This document shows positions 1-13,696 of a stretch of 64,000 nucleotides of DNA, in pieces. The position numbers and the translations under genes are program-made. The DNA is taken from contig VWYX01000832.1 in the NCBI GenBank assembly GCA_013396525.1, forward strand, positions 124,001 to 188,000. Reading direction: 5' to 3'. The notes below the pieces were generated by a model. It made no database searches. It was not told the DNA's origin and was given only the letters and a program-made list of their open reading frames with translations. Positions within the stretch are counted from its first letter, which is position 1. Each line of letters opens with the position of its first letter. The DNA is from Chaetorhynchus papuensis. Lineage: Eukaryota > Chordata > Aves > Passeriformes > Rhipiduridae.

Positions 1-3000
1 TGGGGGGAAATGCCATCCATTAAATATTAACTTAATGACATAGTTGGAATAAATGTATAAATGTAAACACCACAGCACTCAAGTAGAGTTGAAAACACCC
101 CAAGGGGCAAGTATTCTTCTGTACAAGTGTGACAAAAATTGGGTCCTTCAGAAATGGTGAGAAAGTTCTTGAGAGTACAATCCTTTTTGCAGTGTCACAC
201 GATTATGATGGACTTTTATCAAACCACTGTGGTGATAAAAGCCCAGAATTGAGAAAATCAAATGGAAAAACTAAAAGTGGGAGGAGGGTGTTAGTAAAGT
301 CTAATGTGTAATGTGCCATGTATTAGTTTTTAATCAGGTTCTATATGTGGCCACAGGAAGGAAATATGACAAGATTTCTCTGCTAATATTTCACATCCTT
401 GCTGGTGGTCTCATTTATTCATGCTGTGTTTTTCTGAATAAAAGCACTGGGGGTGGGCAAGAAGAGGTGGGAAAAGCAGAGAGAAAGAAACCATGTTGGA
501 AAAAGGAAAACCCCTCTGAGCATTCATCCTTTACAGAGCACATTCTGCATTTCATTCCATGTGTGAAAACAAAATGCTGTTCTCCTGTTCCCCAAAGTAC
601 CAGTGGACAAAATGGGTTTGACTCCTTTAAATGTAATGGAGTGGGATCATTCGGGGTTCAGGTTTTTTTTCTATTTCACTGAATTTTCCACTTTGCTTGT
701 ACCCAGATTAATTTATGCCTCTATTTAGTTGTAGACAATTTGTCCATTCAGTTTTGTTCATTTTATAAATCTTTGACCCTTGATCTGTTTTGGTACATTT
801 AAAGGGATGTGATTTAGCAGCTAAAGAAGGTTTTAGTTTAATTAACAGCTATATAAAAAGTTTTGTACTTTCCTAGCAAAAAAGTGGCAGGACTTGGATC
901 ACAGCTTCCTGGCTAGTCCTGCCAGCCAGAGTGCAACACATACAGCAGGATGCATTTCACCAGCTAGCTAAGCAGAAAGGGATAAGCTCCAATCTAAGAG
1001 GAAATCGTCATGCTGGGAATGCCTTTTACGATCTTAAGGATAGCAGATGAGACAATTTGCATGTAGTATTTCTGCAATTAGGGTCTGCAGCTTTGATCAG
1101 ACACGGAGAATGAGTCCCAAAAGACATTTTACACTTTCATGTGTTTCTCTGAGTGAATTGTCTCCTGCCATGTTAGGCTCTTTCTGGATAGCTTCTTGCA
1201 AAGGTTTGAGTGATGGAGCTTTATTAGTATGTATATTCAGAGGAAGCAATTTAGGAATTACTTCAACATGACTAAAAGGAAAATCTCTTTATGAAATTCT
1301 AGAGATGGTTGCATGTTCATTGTTTTAATAAGCAGAGGTGGTACCATGTGGCTTGTCTGAACAAATTAACCTAAAACCTTGTAATTTCTTCCATTTATAT
1401 TTGCTGGTCTGTTAAAGGATAATGTGTCTTCCTGTGAAGATTGTCAAATTAGTGCAGTTCAGACACTAAATAGCAAACTTTGGCAAAGGACTTTGTGTTA
1501 ACTGAGAGAGATAATATTTCAGAAATAAAGGCAACAACACAACAGATTGTTAGACTTTTTTCAAGAACAGATATTTTGAGGAATATTTTAAATTACCATT
1601 AAAACTCAACTGGGTGGTTTTTTCCATATATGCTTCTTATTTATTTATTTATTTATCTGTACGACATTTTAAAAAAAGGACATCGAAGAATAGAGTGGTC
1701 TATAATACCACCTATAGATAAAACCACAGAACAGCCCTTTTGCTGCTCTGTGACCCTGCTTCAGCCCAGGCAGGCTGTTGTCCAGAATGTGAAATGCCAT
1801 GTCACATGCATGAGACCATTTGTGGCACAAGGCACCCAGCTGCAGTTTTTTTAATTTTTTTAACGTACCCTTTTTATAATTATTGTTCTTAATTTGGGTA
1901 TAACATTGCACAGGTAAGTTACTTCATCGCTTACAAACAGCTGGAAGTTGTGATTAAAAGATTCAAGTATACATTATTTATGATTTGCTCTAAGGGTGAG
2001 GGAAATATAAATTATACAGAAAATTAGAGAAGATTCCCTCTCTCCCTAAAAGCAGTTTGCACAAATGCCTATATCTCCTCAGTTTTCCTGGAGGTTGTCC
2101 CTAGCTCACCATTTGGAGACATGATGTAAGTGCATCTCTTTTAGAAGGAAGAAATAAAATCAGATTTTTATTTTTTTGTTTCAAGGACAAGTGTCCTCAA
2201 TTAACACTGACAGCTATTTAATTTCATTTAAAGTAGGTTGGTTTAAAATATGATTCTTATCTTGCCACTGCAGGATGGACTAAGTCTCTCTTTTAGAGCC
2301 ACCCAGCAGTGGGGATTAAGGGAACTCGGTTACATTTCTTTCTACAGAAACCTGAGCTCCATTAGCAAAATATAGATTTGAGCAGATACGGACCCAGCAT
2401 CTGGCCCCTTAGAAATAAGATAAAACTGTGAGGAGGAAATTAGAGAAGACCCAAATCCCATTTAAATCAATAGGGAGGCTCCATAACCTTCAGCAGATTT
2501 TGGATCCCACTCTCAGAGAACAGAAGTACTTGTTGACCATAAAGAAAGAAATCATTATCAGTTCATTAAGGCCTTGATTTGTTTTACTCTAAAATCTCTT
2601 ATTTCTTTCTCTAACAGTAACTGGCTCTCTTAAAGAAAACGGGCAGGAGTATATATTGTCCCTTACTAGGAGGGTTGTTCCTAATCTTCTAATGGATTGA
2701 TCCCACCTCAAATGCTGCTCAAATTGTAATTAAGCAATGTGCTGGTTTATGTGCTGGTATAGACTTGGTAGAGTAATAAAACCAACTACTGTAATGGTTT
2801 GAAAATGTCTTTTCAAAGTAACAGATACTGATGTGCAGTGCTTTGGTCAGTTTGGTTTTCTGAGCTTCTCATTTCTCATACAGGGTTGGTTTTTTTTTCT
2901 TTTCAAAAATCACTGATCCTTTTGGCAGAGACTTTTTGTTGAAACACAAAAAACCCTCTGAAGAAGCATAGGGAGGCAAGAATGAGAAACACCTCTCTTA

Positions 3001-4929
3001 TCCAGATCTAGACGGGCCTTCAAAAAGTTTGAATTTACTGAAGTGAGAAGAACTGATGCTGAACTGGTTGCTAAGAAGGTGTCACGTATCATATTGGGTT
3101 ATATAAACTCATTGTTTGTGGTGATTACAAAATAGCTTCTTATCTCTGTGGTTGTTTAACTCCTGAAGCACAAGGCTTGAGGGCACAGTTACTAAATTAA
3201 TATTTGCTGAGCCATGGTCAGCCAGCAGAAATACCCAGATCCCCGGAAGGTTATTGCATGTGATGGCTTCACAGCAGTCCCCTAAGACACCAGGAAAGCT
3301 GTGAGGAGCACAGTCTCCACTTCTACCAAGATGTGGGGACTACTGGTAATGGTTCCAGCAAGCAATATTGCCACCACTGGGTGGTCTCAATCCAGATCAT
3401 AACTCGCTATTTAAGTAGTCCAGTTTCAGGTGTCAGTCTAGAGGCTGTTTTCTCTATCTCCAGTGAAGATACAGAAGAAGAGTTGCAGTACTGCTATGGA
3501 TAAGTGAATATGGTGAAGCTCTCTCTCAGCACTCACAAATAGCATCTACATGGCACTTAAAATCAGTACCTAGCATCCCTCTACCAGGTGTGGAGCTACA
3601 ACACCTGTATACAAAGATATACCTCCCTGCGTAGGAGAGTGTATCTGGGGTGAGGAATGTGTTAAGGGCTCTCAGGTGCTTATGGCTTCATTCTAGGTAC
3701 CCTTGGGCAGGTGTTGACCTTGCTACAACCAACTGGGAAGAGTAAAGAAGTTATGATATACCTATTTCCTGGCTAGCAAGCCAGTGGACTGATTTCTCTG
3801 ATTTCTCTTATCCCTCTGGAGGTCCTAGGGCTAAGAAGTAATTGCATTGTCTGTGAGGTTAATGGTGCCAAAGAGGGAAGGGCCATGAAAAGCTACCACT
3901 TGCTTGTTGGATCTTGCAGTGGTGAATGGAAAGGAGACCCCTGAAATAACAGGGAAGGGGGTGTCAGTGTAGCACTAAAAATTCCATCAGGTATCTAACT
4001 TTTCTGTGAACAGTCATCTACTTCTACATTCATGCTTCCTGTCTGCAACCAACAGCTGTACCCACAGCCCGTCTCCCAGGACAGCTGTACACAGGTAACC
4101 CTTCCTTGCTATGCCATTTTTCTCAAGCTGGAGCTATGTTGGTTCTCCCTTACTAAAATTGTCCTTTTATCACCCGAGGTGCTTGCAAGCAGTGATGCTA
4201 CAGCTTCTACAGCTGTGGTTAACAGGCTGTCTGGTGCTCCTGAGAAATACCTGCTAAAACTCAGGTTGATGCTGTTTTAACATAATTCTGTTTAATTAAT
4301 GGGAGACTGAGTGTAGCATGGAGGTTTAGGAAAAAATCGTTGTTAACTAGAAAAATAATCAATTAGAATTTTTATTGTATTACAGTGATAAAATCATGCA
4401 CTGTGTGAGGTGTCTCTGCTTTCTAGTCAAAGTGTTGGTCTCCTCCAACCTACTCATCTCCCATATTCCTTCTTTGTACATTTTTAGAATACATTTTTGG
4501 GTGAAAGAAATGCTTCTGAGGATACTCTTAAAAATAGATTACTCCGGGGGTTTGATCTGATTTTCTTAGTTGTTAAGTCTAAGTATAAAAATTTTAAAAC
4601 CTAAAACTACAATTGGGATTAAATTATTTCTAAACTAAAATTGAAAGAAACAGTAACAAACACAAATTCTAGAATACTGAATTGATATACCATAGAATTA
4701 CCCTGTGCCCCTAGTTTTAAAGATGACTTTTTTTCTTACAATCCATTTTATACCTGTTTTTCAAATATTTACTGATTATTAATATAAGCAGTAGGACACT
4801 ACCAACAGGCTTTCATGTTGAAAACAGCATCATGTTGAAACAGATAGGTGGGGATAAATAAATGGAAAAAATATGCTGGTGAATAAGGGGTATAAAAGAC
4901 TTTTATTTTTTCATTTCTATAAGTGCTGC
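1..4929. other. Upstream intergenic DNA, no gene recognised
   Basis: AT-rich sequence with stop codons in all frames. The longest open frames (about 120 codons at 311-682) have no recognisable domain and no splice context. I see no CpG island and no clear transposon. It lies about 26-31 kb upstream of the TBX20 start. From general knowledge, TBX20 is flanked on its 5' side by a large gene-poor interval before HERPUD2 in human, so absence of genes here fits that synteny (inference). Confidence 0.6.
1637..1656. repeat. (TTAT)n microsatellite
   Basis: Five uninterrupted copies of a TTAT/ATTT-type tetranucleotide in AT-rich flanks. A plain short tandem repeat with no visible function. Confidence 0.9.
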
Positions 4930-5560
4930 TACAGTGAACTAGACCAAAAGATCCGTACAAGCTAATACTCCGTTAGTTTTTTTCCTACAAGCTGTCTGGA
5001 CAAATAGAGAAGGATCCCTTCTCTGGAATATTTTTCCAGCTTGAAAACATTAGTGATATAAGGACCACTATTTCTTGAATAGGCACTGGGGGATGGATTT
5101 ATCCTCTACAGGTTTGCCTAATTCCTCTCTGAATCTCTTTTTATGCTTCTGGCCTTCACAACCTTCTGTGGCAATAAGTCCTAGAATTTAACTATTTGAA
5201 TGAAAAAGTACTTCCCTTCCTTTAAGATTGCTGCAGGGTAATTTCATCAGCTACACCTTCAAGTGTTTTGTGAGAAGCAAATACCACCACCTCCCTAGTT
5301 TTTTTGCTGTGACATCCACCATTTTTAGACATAGTTACTCTTGAATATTATTTAAAATTCCTACTTTACAGAAGAAAACATTTCTTGATGCCTCTCTGAT
5401 GAGTTATTTTGTAGGACTTAGTTTTACCTATCTTTATATGTGCTGAAAGTCAAATTTAACTACACCTTTCTTCCATTACATTCTATCTGGATAGTCCTCG
5501 ATAACATTGTTGTTATTTCAGCCATTTTCCAGTTGATGTTGTGCTCTTTTACCTAAGACC
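4930..5560. mobile_element. Ancient, strongly decayed CR1/L3-like LINE remnant
   Basis: Several short blocks in order match my memory of an old amniote LINE 3' region: a block around 4940-4990 resembling 'actagaccagaagatcc', the block 'ggcaataagtcctagaatt' near 5170-5190, and 'gaaaaagtacttccc' near 5200-5215 followed by 'taatttcatcag'. The order resembles the reverse-complement orientation of such elements, but I leave strand open. Divergence is high, with many indels and no open frame, so it is much older than the other CR1 copies in this window. Exact ends are uncertain. A repeat-library alignment would settle the family. Confidence 0.45.
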
Positions 5561-6214
5561 TGTTTTGAAATTTATTTTTATATTAATGTTTCACACTTTT
5601 GAAAAATAAGACAATTGTGTCATGGAAAAGGTGCCTTTTACCTTTGGACACTACTTGATAACCATGAGAGGTCTGATTCCATAAGGCTGGAGGTTAAACT
5701 GTTGTAGATCATAGGAGCAAATAAAGTATCTCCCAGAGCTTCATTTTTGGGTGAGGAGAGGGTGGGGAAGAACTAATGACATTTAGTTTTTGCACTTAGA
5801 ATGTGAGATATCTTAGTTACCTCAATGTAAATTATTCCACTTGTCCCTTACTTGTGTCCCAACATGACTAATATTGAATGAACACTTATTTTCCTGTGAG
5901 GCAGTGACACATTCACAGGGTATGTGTTGAGTTGTAGCTGAAGTGAAGTTTTTTCAATAGCTCATTTGCACCAGTTGTCATGTGGTACAGAGACTCGAAT
6001 AACCGTGTGGTGTTGGGTTTCAAGGTGAACAGTGAACCAAGCTCTGCCTGTCTGAACTCCCTTTGCTAGCCCTGCCCTAGGGCTCCCTCCAGCTGCTCCA
6101 GTGCCACCTCCAAAGCTGGGTACGGCCCAAGTCAACTCACAGCTGTTAGTTAGCACTAGATCAGGCTAACCCCCTCCCATCAGATCTTTCCAGCATGTGT
6201 GCACCAGGGAGCCC
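5561..6214. other. Intergenic DNA, no gene recognised
   Basis: Unique-looking AT-rich sequence followed from about 6040 by a moderately GC-rich patch. No coding frame, RNA gene or repeat family could be identified between the old LINE remnant and the CR1 3' end. Confidence 0.5.
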
Positions 6215-6335
6215 CATGGTGGGCCTGGGCATGTGGGGCATGGCTTAGTGGTGGACTTGGCAGTGCTAGGCTAATGGTTGGATTCGAGCACCTCAGAGGT
6301 CTTTTCTAACCTAAATTGTTCTTGGATTCTGTGGA
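6215..6335 (+). mobile_element. CR1 LINE 3'-terminal fragment
   Basis: The block includes 'tggcttagtggtggacttgg', 'ggttggattcgagcacc' and 'aggtcttttctaacctaaat', ending 'ttggattctgtgga'. This is the 3' end of avian CR1, whose terminus normally carries 'ttccaacctaaatgattctatg'-type repeats. It is severely 5'-truncated, as most CR1 copies are, and carries no coding sequence. The plus orientation follows from the order of the blocks. Confidence 0.8.
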
Positions 6336-9300
6336 ATAAGCGGTTTTGTACTTCAATGAACTGCTTCACCTTTTCCTACATGGAGATGTTCAGGAGGTCT
6401 TAAGGGTCTTAAGCGTATCCTAACAGGAAATGGGGGACTGGCTTTTCCAATGTCACGGTAGTTTGTGCTAGTGGAAGATGGGGACCAAAAGAAACAAAGA
6501 GAAAACTAAATAAAAGCCCTTAAAGTACTCCAAAAATAAATTATTTTAATGGTACTCAGCACCATGTTCAGGAATAATTCATTGCTCCTTAATATGAAAT
6601 AGTAAAATTTTCATTAGATCCTTTAATTTTAAAAAAGTTAATTTGTAGGAAATCTTTGTAAAGATTCATATGCAAAGAGTCTATTCACTACCTTTACACC
6701 ATTTTGAAAGGCTCTAAACAGAAGAATCCACTCACAACCCAGTTTCAGTTTGCAATTATCAGGAGTGAGGGGTGTTTGTTGCTAACACTGTGGTGTTGGT
6801 TTTCCTGGAGTATTAGTTAAGGGGATGGGTGTTTTTTCGGGGTTTTTGTGCAAACTGTTGATTGGCTACAACTGGAATAAATGCATTATCTGAGTTAGAC
6901 TGGAAACTAAGGAAATGTTAGAATTTCTTTAATATTGGACAGAAGCTTTTTTACAAGAGAGAGCACAACATGAAAGATATCCAAAACTTCTTAGAAACTT
7001 CTGACAGACCTATTCTATGGCCAAGAGAGCTTGGAAAGGCTAGGACACTTCCAGCTTGTTAGAAAGGGAGTGTTCTGATCAGTGCAAGAAAAAATTAGAT
7101 GGAGTTCTGTGTGTCCTGGACTGCTAATGAGTCTGCTTATCTCAAGCTAAAGATAATTCCATCTTCTCCTGATTTAGCATGAGTGGCTGGTTGATGGGAA
7201 CATAATCTTCTACTTTCCAGTGCTCCTGTCCTAGAGTTCAAGTACCCCAGTGCTTCCAAGTTCTTTGACACTGTTCCAGAATATCGCTCCCATTCTTCAA
7301 CCTCCTTCCCTGTTCCCAAAATGTTCCCACACAGAGTTTTCTGTTCCTTCCCCAACAGCACTATGACATTTCACCACAATCTACCCCAAAGTCTCCCCTT
7401 TCCTCACCTTATCCATTTCATATTGTGGCAGCCTTTGAATAAAACTGTTGGTAGCGCAGTGTTTGGTGAGCTCTCCTAGGCTCTCCCTCTGTCTCCCACT
7501 GCGGTTATAGCTTATGAACTAGGTTTTCAAATATTCACTCCCAGCTGTCTGCAATGGAAGCTGTTAGATGTTGAAATATTCCTATAAACCTAGTCCAAAT
7601 AGAACCCTATTGTAATGAACATAGGAAAATGGTGTGAATTTCCTCCTAACAGACAAGAGATTATGAGTTTGGGTGTGCATACACATGAACATCTGGTAAA
7701 ATGCTATTTGGTGATGAAAGCTTCCTTCACATGGTCAAGTCCTGACAATATCACATGCTGTTTAGTCTAAACTTTTATTTCAGCAAGTGCTACACTTTTG
7801 CTTTCAGTGACCTTTTACATCAGTCAGAGGGCATGCCACACACACTGTGATTTCCACTCTGAATGGGGAGGCTGAGGTTGAAAATTGCAGGTTGGAAACT
7901 CTACCACCCCAATACTTGGTCCCCATTGTTGCAGCTAAGCTTGTTATTGTGGAATAATTATTGTTATGTCGACAACCTGAGCACTGGGATGATGACCTCT
8001 GCAATATCAAGAGTGCTGTTTTCATGAGACTCGTTTCAATAGACATTTACAAGTGACCTTGAACTGCAGCAAAGATACCCCGCTGTTCTTTTGTGGTTTA
8101 GATGGCCTACATGGCACAGGCATGATGCTGAAACAGATTCCTTCCACAATAATCTCTAGGAAACCTTGACTGTTGGTTGTGCTCTGATGTAGGCCTAATG
8201 ATGGGACCTAAACTGTTATCAAAGCTGTGTTACCATTTTGCTTTATGTCCCTTTGCCTTATTTCATTGTCTGTATGTGAAAGAGAAGAGCGTGGTGGGGA
8301 GAAATACTGTGCTATCTATACTCTGGTGTTTTTGTTATAATTGTTATCTGGAATTCTGGTACATGGAGTTTTCACTACAGATGTAGGAACTCTAGGAGCG
8401 GAGGACAGCATCTCTATCTTTGCATTTGTGTTTCTGATGATGCAACAGGAGATTTTACAACTGTGGCTATGCCCGAGTTACCTGTATTACTCAATCCGTG
8501 CTGTTGGAACAATATCCAGATGCGCAGAAATAGGATGCAAGTAACCAGTTCTTTCAGAGATGGGTAGGAGATTACTGCTGATTCCTCTGACTGCCTCAGA
8601 AACCTAAGAGAAACCATTCTTTTTTATTTGAAAAGAAAAGTTGAAGGGCCAAAACATAACACCTGATCCAAGGCTTTGTATTGGCTGTGACAGGATTTGG
8701 AATAAAGACTTTGATCTGAATGCAAACTTCATGTAGGACCAGTGCCTTCTAGCATTCTTCAGGTCCCCTCTTTTCTTAGAAAGCAATTAATGAGGACACG
8801 TAGGGACAGATGTCATGGCTGAACATGGAGCCCGTTGCCTAGGTTTTCAAAGACTTTTTGCTCAGAAGAAATAGATACACAAGGTATGACACTTTGTGAC
8901 TTCTCTTTCACATGGCTTCTTTTTTTAAAGAGTTTTCTGACATATATTGCTACACCTATTGATAAAGTTCTGCAGGAAACTTTCCTGCAAGTCTGTGCTA
9001 ATGTGAATGTAGAGAAAGGTGTTGAGGAGATAGTCTTCCCCTATATAGACAAAGGCTAGACCACAGAAGGTTGAAAAGCCATCATTTAAATGAAAATAGG
9101 GCCTACTGCAGCTGCACTCAGTGACAGGGAAGCTGTTTTGCTGCTAAAGTGCTAAAATAGAGAACCTATGCTCTCAAAGTGTGAAAGCAAGGATGTTTTG
9201 TTGCCTCCTATGTCACGAGTGAAAGATGCCTGAGGTGAATTTTTGCCTGCTCTATTCCTTTTATTCCAGACCAGACAATCATCCGCAGTGGAAGCAGAGA

Positions 9301-12300
9301 AAGTAGCAGGAGGTAGATTGTATAGTCTGTTACATGGCAGCCCTTAATATATATGCTTGTAGCAAGTCTGAAAAAGTCTTCTTTTACCTTGAATCCCCGG
9401 AAACTGAAAGACTGAGGTTACATTTTTCTCCTGAGGTATTACAAGAAAGCAGGACTGGAGTAGTCTTATCCACAATGGTAGGCTATTAAAACAGCAGTAC
9501 AAAATTATTTTCAACTGATCTAAAGAAGTAATAAGAAGGATGGNNNNNNNNNNNNNNNNNNNNNNNNNATAATAAAAACTTTTACAGATTTAAAATTGGG
9601 TTGGATCTACAACAGTGCTTTTCTTGTCTGGACTCTCCTTTTGCTGGCTTCTCCCACCTGTTTGTGGAGTGCTGTCTCTCAATTACTTGGACAGTCTCAC
9701 TGAAGAGGGAATCATATCTTAAGCAGAAAAAAATTTTAAATGTCAGATCTTGAAAGAAAATTTGAAAATCACATTACGAGTGCTGTGTAAAGCCTTTGTA
9801 ATTTAGTAGTGACTTTTATGAGAAAGCTGATGTTTCACGTTCTGTACTGATTAATACATGTTCTTAGCATATCTCAATGACATTTCAAAGGCTGGAATTT
9901 CATAGATCTTCAATAATTGCATAGTTCTTGTCCAGCCAGTTGAACTTCTGCAGAATTAATTTATTTGGAGGTTGAAACATTCTATCTGTATCCCTCCCAA
10001 TTGCTTATGCTTCCATGCACTAAGGTGGACAGAAAAATATCAGTGCTGTGTCTAAAACTAAGCTTTCTGCTTGTCCACATTCTACTGAGCAGAAGATTAA
10101 GAACTGGAAGAAATATAGGTGTGTGCATATGTGCCTGTGGTAGAATGCATTTAATTGAAGGATGTTGGATGAAAGGAGCAGAGCAGTTGATAATCTGCTT
10201 TTTCCAATAGAGCTCAAACAGAGATTTCTGGTAGAGATCATCACTTGGGGTTTCTTTTCTTCTTGCTGTTAACGTCACAGAATCGGGTCTTGTTCACTCT
10301 TTGCCTCCAAGACATGTTGAAGTCCTCCTGCAACCATTATGTCTGAAATCAGACCATGAGAGTCCCCACTTGGTTGAAAACTCCTGTTTCCTTTGGATAC
10401 ATATGCTCAGTGGGGTAGAAAGTCTGTTAAAGTTGCACAATGCCCATTTTTTCAAGTCAGGCTCTGAGGATGCTCATAGACATATAGTGATTTCCAAGCA
10501 GTCTTCCTTCAAAATCAGAACCATTTTACTAAAATTAAAAGCATCAGAAAGAACAGGGTAAAAGCCCAACCAACAAAATTGAAGTCTTTCTTCCTTCTTT
10601 TGCGGAGTTGTCATGCCTCAATTGTAAATTAGAATTTTAGGACTTTAGTGGGGAACAGAGCATTTGGCTGCCTCATTTCAACCTAAACCAGAAATAGCAT
10701 AATAGAGCATTTATTTTACAAAGAAAAGAACAGGAACTACTGCCCAGAAAACTGCCAGTTTTCTCCTGTCTTTGCAGCCAAGCCCTTGGCCCCTTTCATC
10801 TCAGCCCCTGCTATAATTGTAACACCTGCTCTGGAGTTACACGGAGAGCTGAGCCGATAAAGGTGGTGGTTTGCAGACCTGAGCGCACTGGAGTGCCTGA
10901 GTTTTTTGGAAGGCCCTGCTTTCCCTGGCCCAAATCCAATACACCACTTAGACATCTGCTTAACTTTAAGCATGTGAGTATCCCCTTTGAAGTCCTATGT
11001 ATATTGTTTTGCTGGACTGAGGTCAATGAGCTCAGTACCTTGCAGGATTGAGCTCCTGAATGTCAGATTTGATTAAATGCTCCCCTTTTCTTCCCCCCTC
11101 CTCCTCTCCTACCATGAAAGCCTGACCAGAGCTAAAACAGCCTCAGCAGAAAGAAAAAAAAAAAAAAAAGAAAAAATATAAAAGAAAAGGCAGGCAGCTG
11201 TTGGGAAGTGAGCCTGGCTCAGCTGTGGTAGCTTGGTTTTAAACTGTTGCAGATCTAACCAGAATAAAAGCAGAGCAAAAAATCCGATTGGAGATCTGGT
11301 TAAAAATTAAACCATCTACACTTTCCTAAGGGAGCTGGAGAATCTCAGCTAGAAGTGAGTGTGTATTGATCGTGATAGTGCTGCCTTTTTCTCCTTAAAC
11401 TCTTGGTGCTCTTGCTTCACGGGTATGACTGTCTGTTTTATCTAAGTGCCCCTTGTTAATTGTCCTCCTGTTTCTGTTTTTTTTCCCGTGGCTCCAAAAC
11501 ACACTCTCCACAAGTGGAAAGGACCGCGCTCTCTCTCCCCCAGTCTGTTCCTTGTCAATTCGCATCAGTTTAAGGTCAGGAAAGCTAACGGGGAACAAGG
11601 CGCTGCAGCATTTGAACTCAACCTTGCCTTCCCAAGGAACAAACTGACAATTAGTACAGGGATCAGCATCAAAAAAGAGCAACCCAGCGTGAAGCCTGTC
11701 TAATTAGTCATATGAACGGAGGGCTTCCCCTCCACTTCCTCAGGAACACATGCCTGTCAGATCTGATACAAAGAGACTTCTCTCCCTAACATAATACTGA
11801 AATTAGGTTGAGAACAGGTAGCCCTGCTTGTTTAAGCAACAGGAGGCTTAGCTGCAGGATCAACTTGCACGCCCGTATCCACAGTTGCAGCGTGCTTATG
11901 ACCATGTGCTTTGCAAGTGATTGCAGGATGTTTCCTTCCCTGCAAAACACAGAGGAAAAAAGAAAAAGAGTTGGTCATGTTGCTAATCTTCTCGATTTAA
12001 TAACACTTCTTGTTTAGATGGAAAATGAGCAAGGGGAAAAATTAGAGATGAAAGCTGAATGACAGTCTCCTAATCTCAGAGAATTGTGCTGGTTGAGAGA
12101 CTCCGTGTGTCTGACTTGTTTTTTTTTTCTTTATGAACCAAACATGCCTTGATCCCCTACAATCTGAGAGACAAAATAAGTATAACTTAAAACTTGGTTT
12201 ACTGCTAATTTTGCTGTAGTATTTGGATAGTGGCTAACAGCTTGAAATTAAGATCCCCTTGCATTCACTTTGCGATGAAGGCGACAGCCAAAGCTCATGC

Positions 12301-12841
12301 AGTCTAACAGCTTTTCTATACAGAAACACATGGAAAAAAAAGAACAAGTGAAATGAACTAAAAGTGTATCTTTTATGATTAGTTATTTAAATTCCTGAGT
12401 CAAACTCCTAACTCAGGGTTTAAAACCCTTCATCTTATTCTGTGATTCTGTTGAATTTACTTTGTAAGTGAAGCAAATTACATGAAATGAAAGCTGCTTT
12501 TACCATGTCCTGAAACTTTTCTGATGTGGGCTGCAGAATGTATTTGGCATGCTAGCAATTCTGAATTTTCATTTTGCTCTTGAACATAAGGTATGTTTTA
12601 TAATGCCATGGCTTATTTCTGGAAGGAAAAAGGAATAAACTACTTGGACATATAGAACTCTTGCATAGAGGTGAAGAAACATCTGCATAGGTGCTACATG
12701 CGTGTAGTAAGGAAAGAAGAAACACACTCCCACCACTGCCATTGTTTATGCAGTGCATCTGCTGGGTTTTTATGATGGTGACATGTTGCACCAAATCCCT
12801 CAGCAGTGGTTTCCATACAGACCATAGCCTACACTGAGCTT
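6336..12841. other. Intergenic DNA, no gene recognised
   Basis: About 6.5 kb without a supportable gene. Features within it are a 25-N gap at 9544-9568 and an A16 run at 11154-11169. Frames at 9982-10278 and 11446-11703 have no recognisable domain and no conserved-looking context. The part around 11200-11400 has an inverted CCAAT motif and a TATAAAAG string near 11176, too little to call a promoter. Confidence 0.55.
9544..9568. other. Assembly gap, 25 N
   Basis: A run of 25 ambiguous bases. Such a short fixed-looking length can be a placeholder, so the true missing length is unknown. Confidence 0.99.
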
Positions 12842-12873
12842 GCTTCCTTTCCCTCTTCCTTTCCCTCTCCCTT

Positions 12874-12907
<34 letters not shown>

Positions 12908-12931
12908 TTTCTCTCTCTCTCTTTCTCTCTT

Positions 12932-12963
<32 letters not shown>

Positions 12964-13004
12964 TTTCTCTCTCTCTTTCTCTCTCTTTCTCTCTCTCTCT
13001 CTCT

Positions 13005-13052
<48 letters not shown>

Positions 13053-13082
13053 TTCTTTCTCTCTCTTTCTCCCATTTCTCCA
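12842..13082. repeat. Long CT-rich microsatellite (CTCTTT/CT)n
   Basis: About 240 bp of almost pure pyrimidine on the + strand: runs of CT interrupted by TTT or CCC at intervals of 6-10 bases. On the complementary strand it is GA-rich. It creates long spurious open frames in several frames on both strands (Arg/Glu/Lys-rich or Ser/Leu/Phe-rich). Mirror-symmetric polypurine/polypyrimidine tracts of this length can form triplex (H-) DNA, which is known for the class and not shown here. Confidence 0.97.
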
Positions 13083-13676
13083 AAGTGCTTTATGCCTCAG
13101 TTTCACTGATACATCTGTCCTTTCTGACAAACTCTCTGTTCCTTCTGTAGGGGCTGCCAAACAGAGAAGTTTGCTCCCACAAAGTACAAAAGGCTGCTTG
13201 TTTCTGACAGGAGACTGACAGCTGCCTATTCAGGTTTGGATTCCTGGCATGGCAGGAGAACACCAATACCAGTCCAAGCATCTGTATTCAGGTTGCTCCT
13301 TTGTTTATATACCAAAAAAGGAACACAGGTGTTTTCTATTTCATATAATGCTGGGCTGAGTCTTGGGAGACAAGCATTCACTTCCTACCATGCCATTTAC
13401 CTTCTGGTACTTCAGGGGACAGAGCGGAAATAATTTATGTAGTTCTTCCTTTCCTATCTATCATGATCCTACAATTATTGGCAAAGAACTTGAGCTGGCC
13501 CACTGGAAAGCATGATAGAAGACCTTTTCATCATTAATTATTGTTATTAATGCAGCAGCATGGGCAGCCCTAGCTTGAGCTAAGTGTGGGCTCATGAGGA
13601 GCACCACTGTGCCTAAGCAGAAATGCCCAGGACCTGAGATTCTGTAACTCAATTCCTCATTTCCTCATGTACCAGG

Positions 13677-13696
13677 GTGTGTGTGTGTGTGTGTGT
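13677..13696. repeat. (GT)10 microsatellite
   Basis: Ten perfect GT dinucleotides. Likely length-polymorphic, as is usual for dinucleotide repeats. Confidence 0.97.

Noticed and set aside
11150..11300. TATAAAAG and inverted CCAAT motifs suggesting a promoter
   Set aside because: The motifs sit beside an A-rich run with no CpG island, no downstream exon and no open frame; chance occurrence is more likely.
12552..13160. 202-codon minus-strand frame rich in Arg/Glu/Lys and several overlapping frames
   Set aside because: It is the translation of the CT/GA microsatellite; every frame through the repeat stays open without stops, so it is not evidence of a gene.
13535..13650. Possible old SINE/LINE-like patch
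   Set aside because: Only a loose resemblance to a common reptile repeat, with no sustained match and no clear boundaries.
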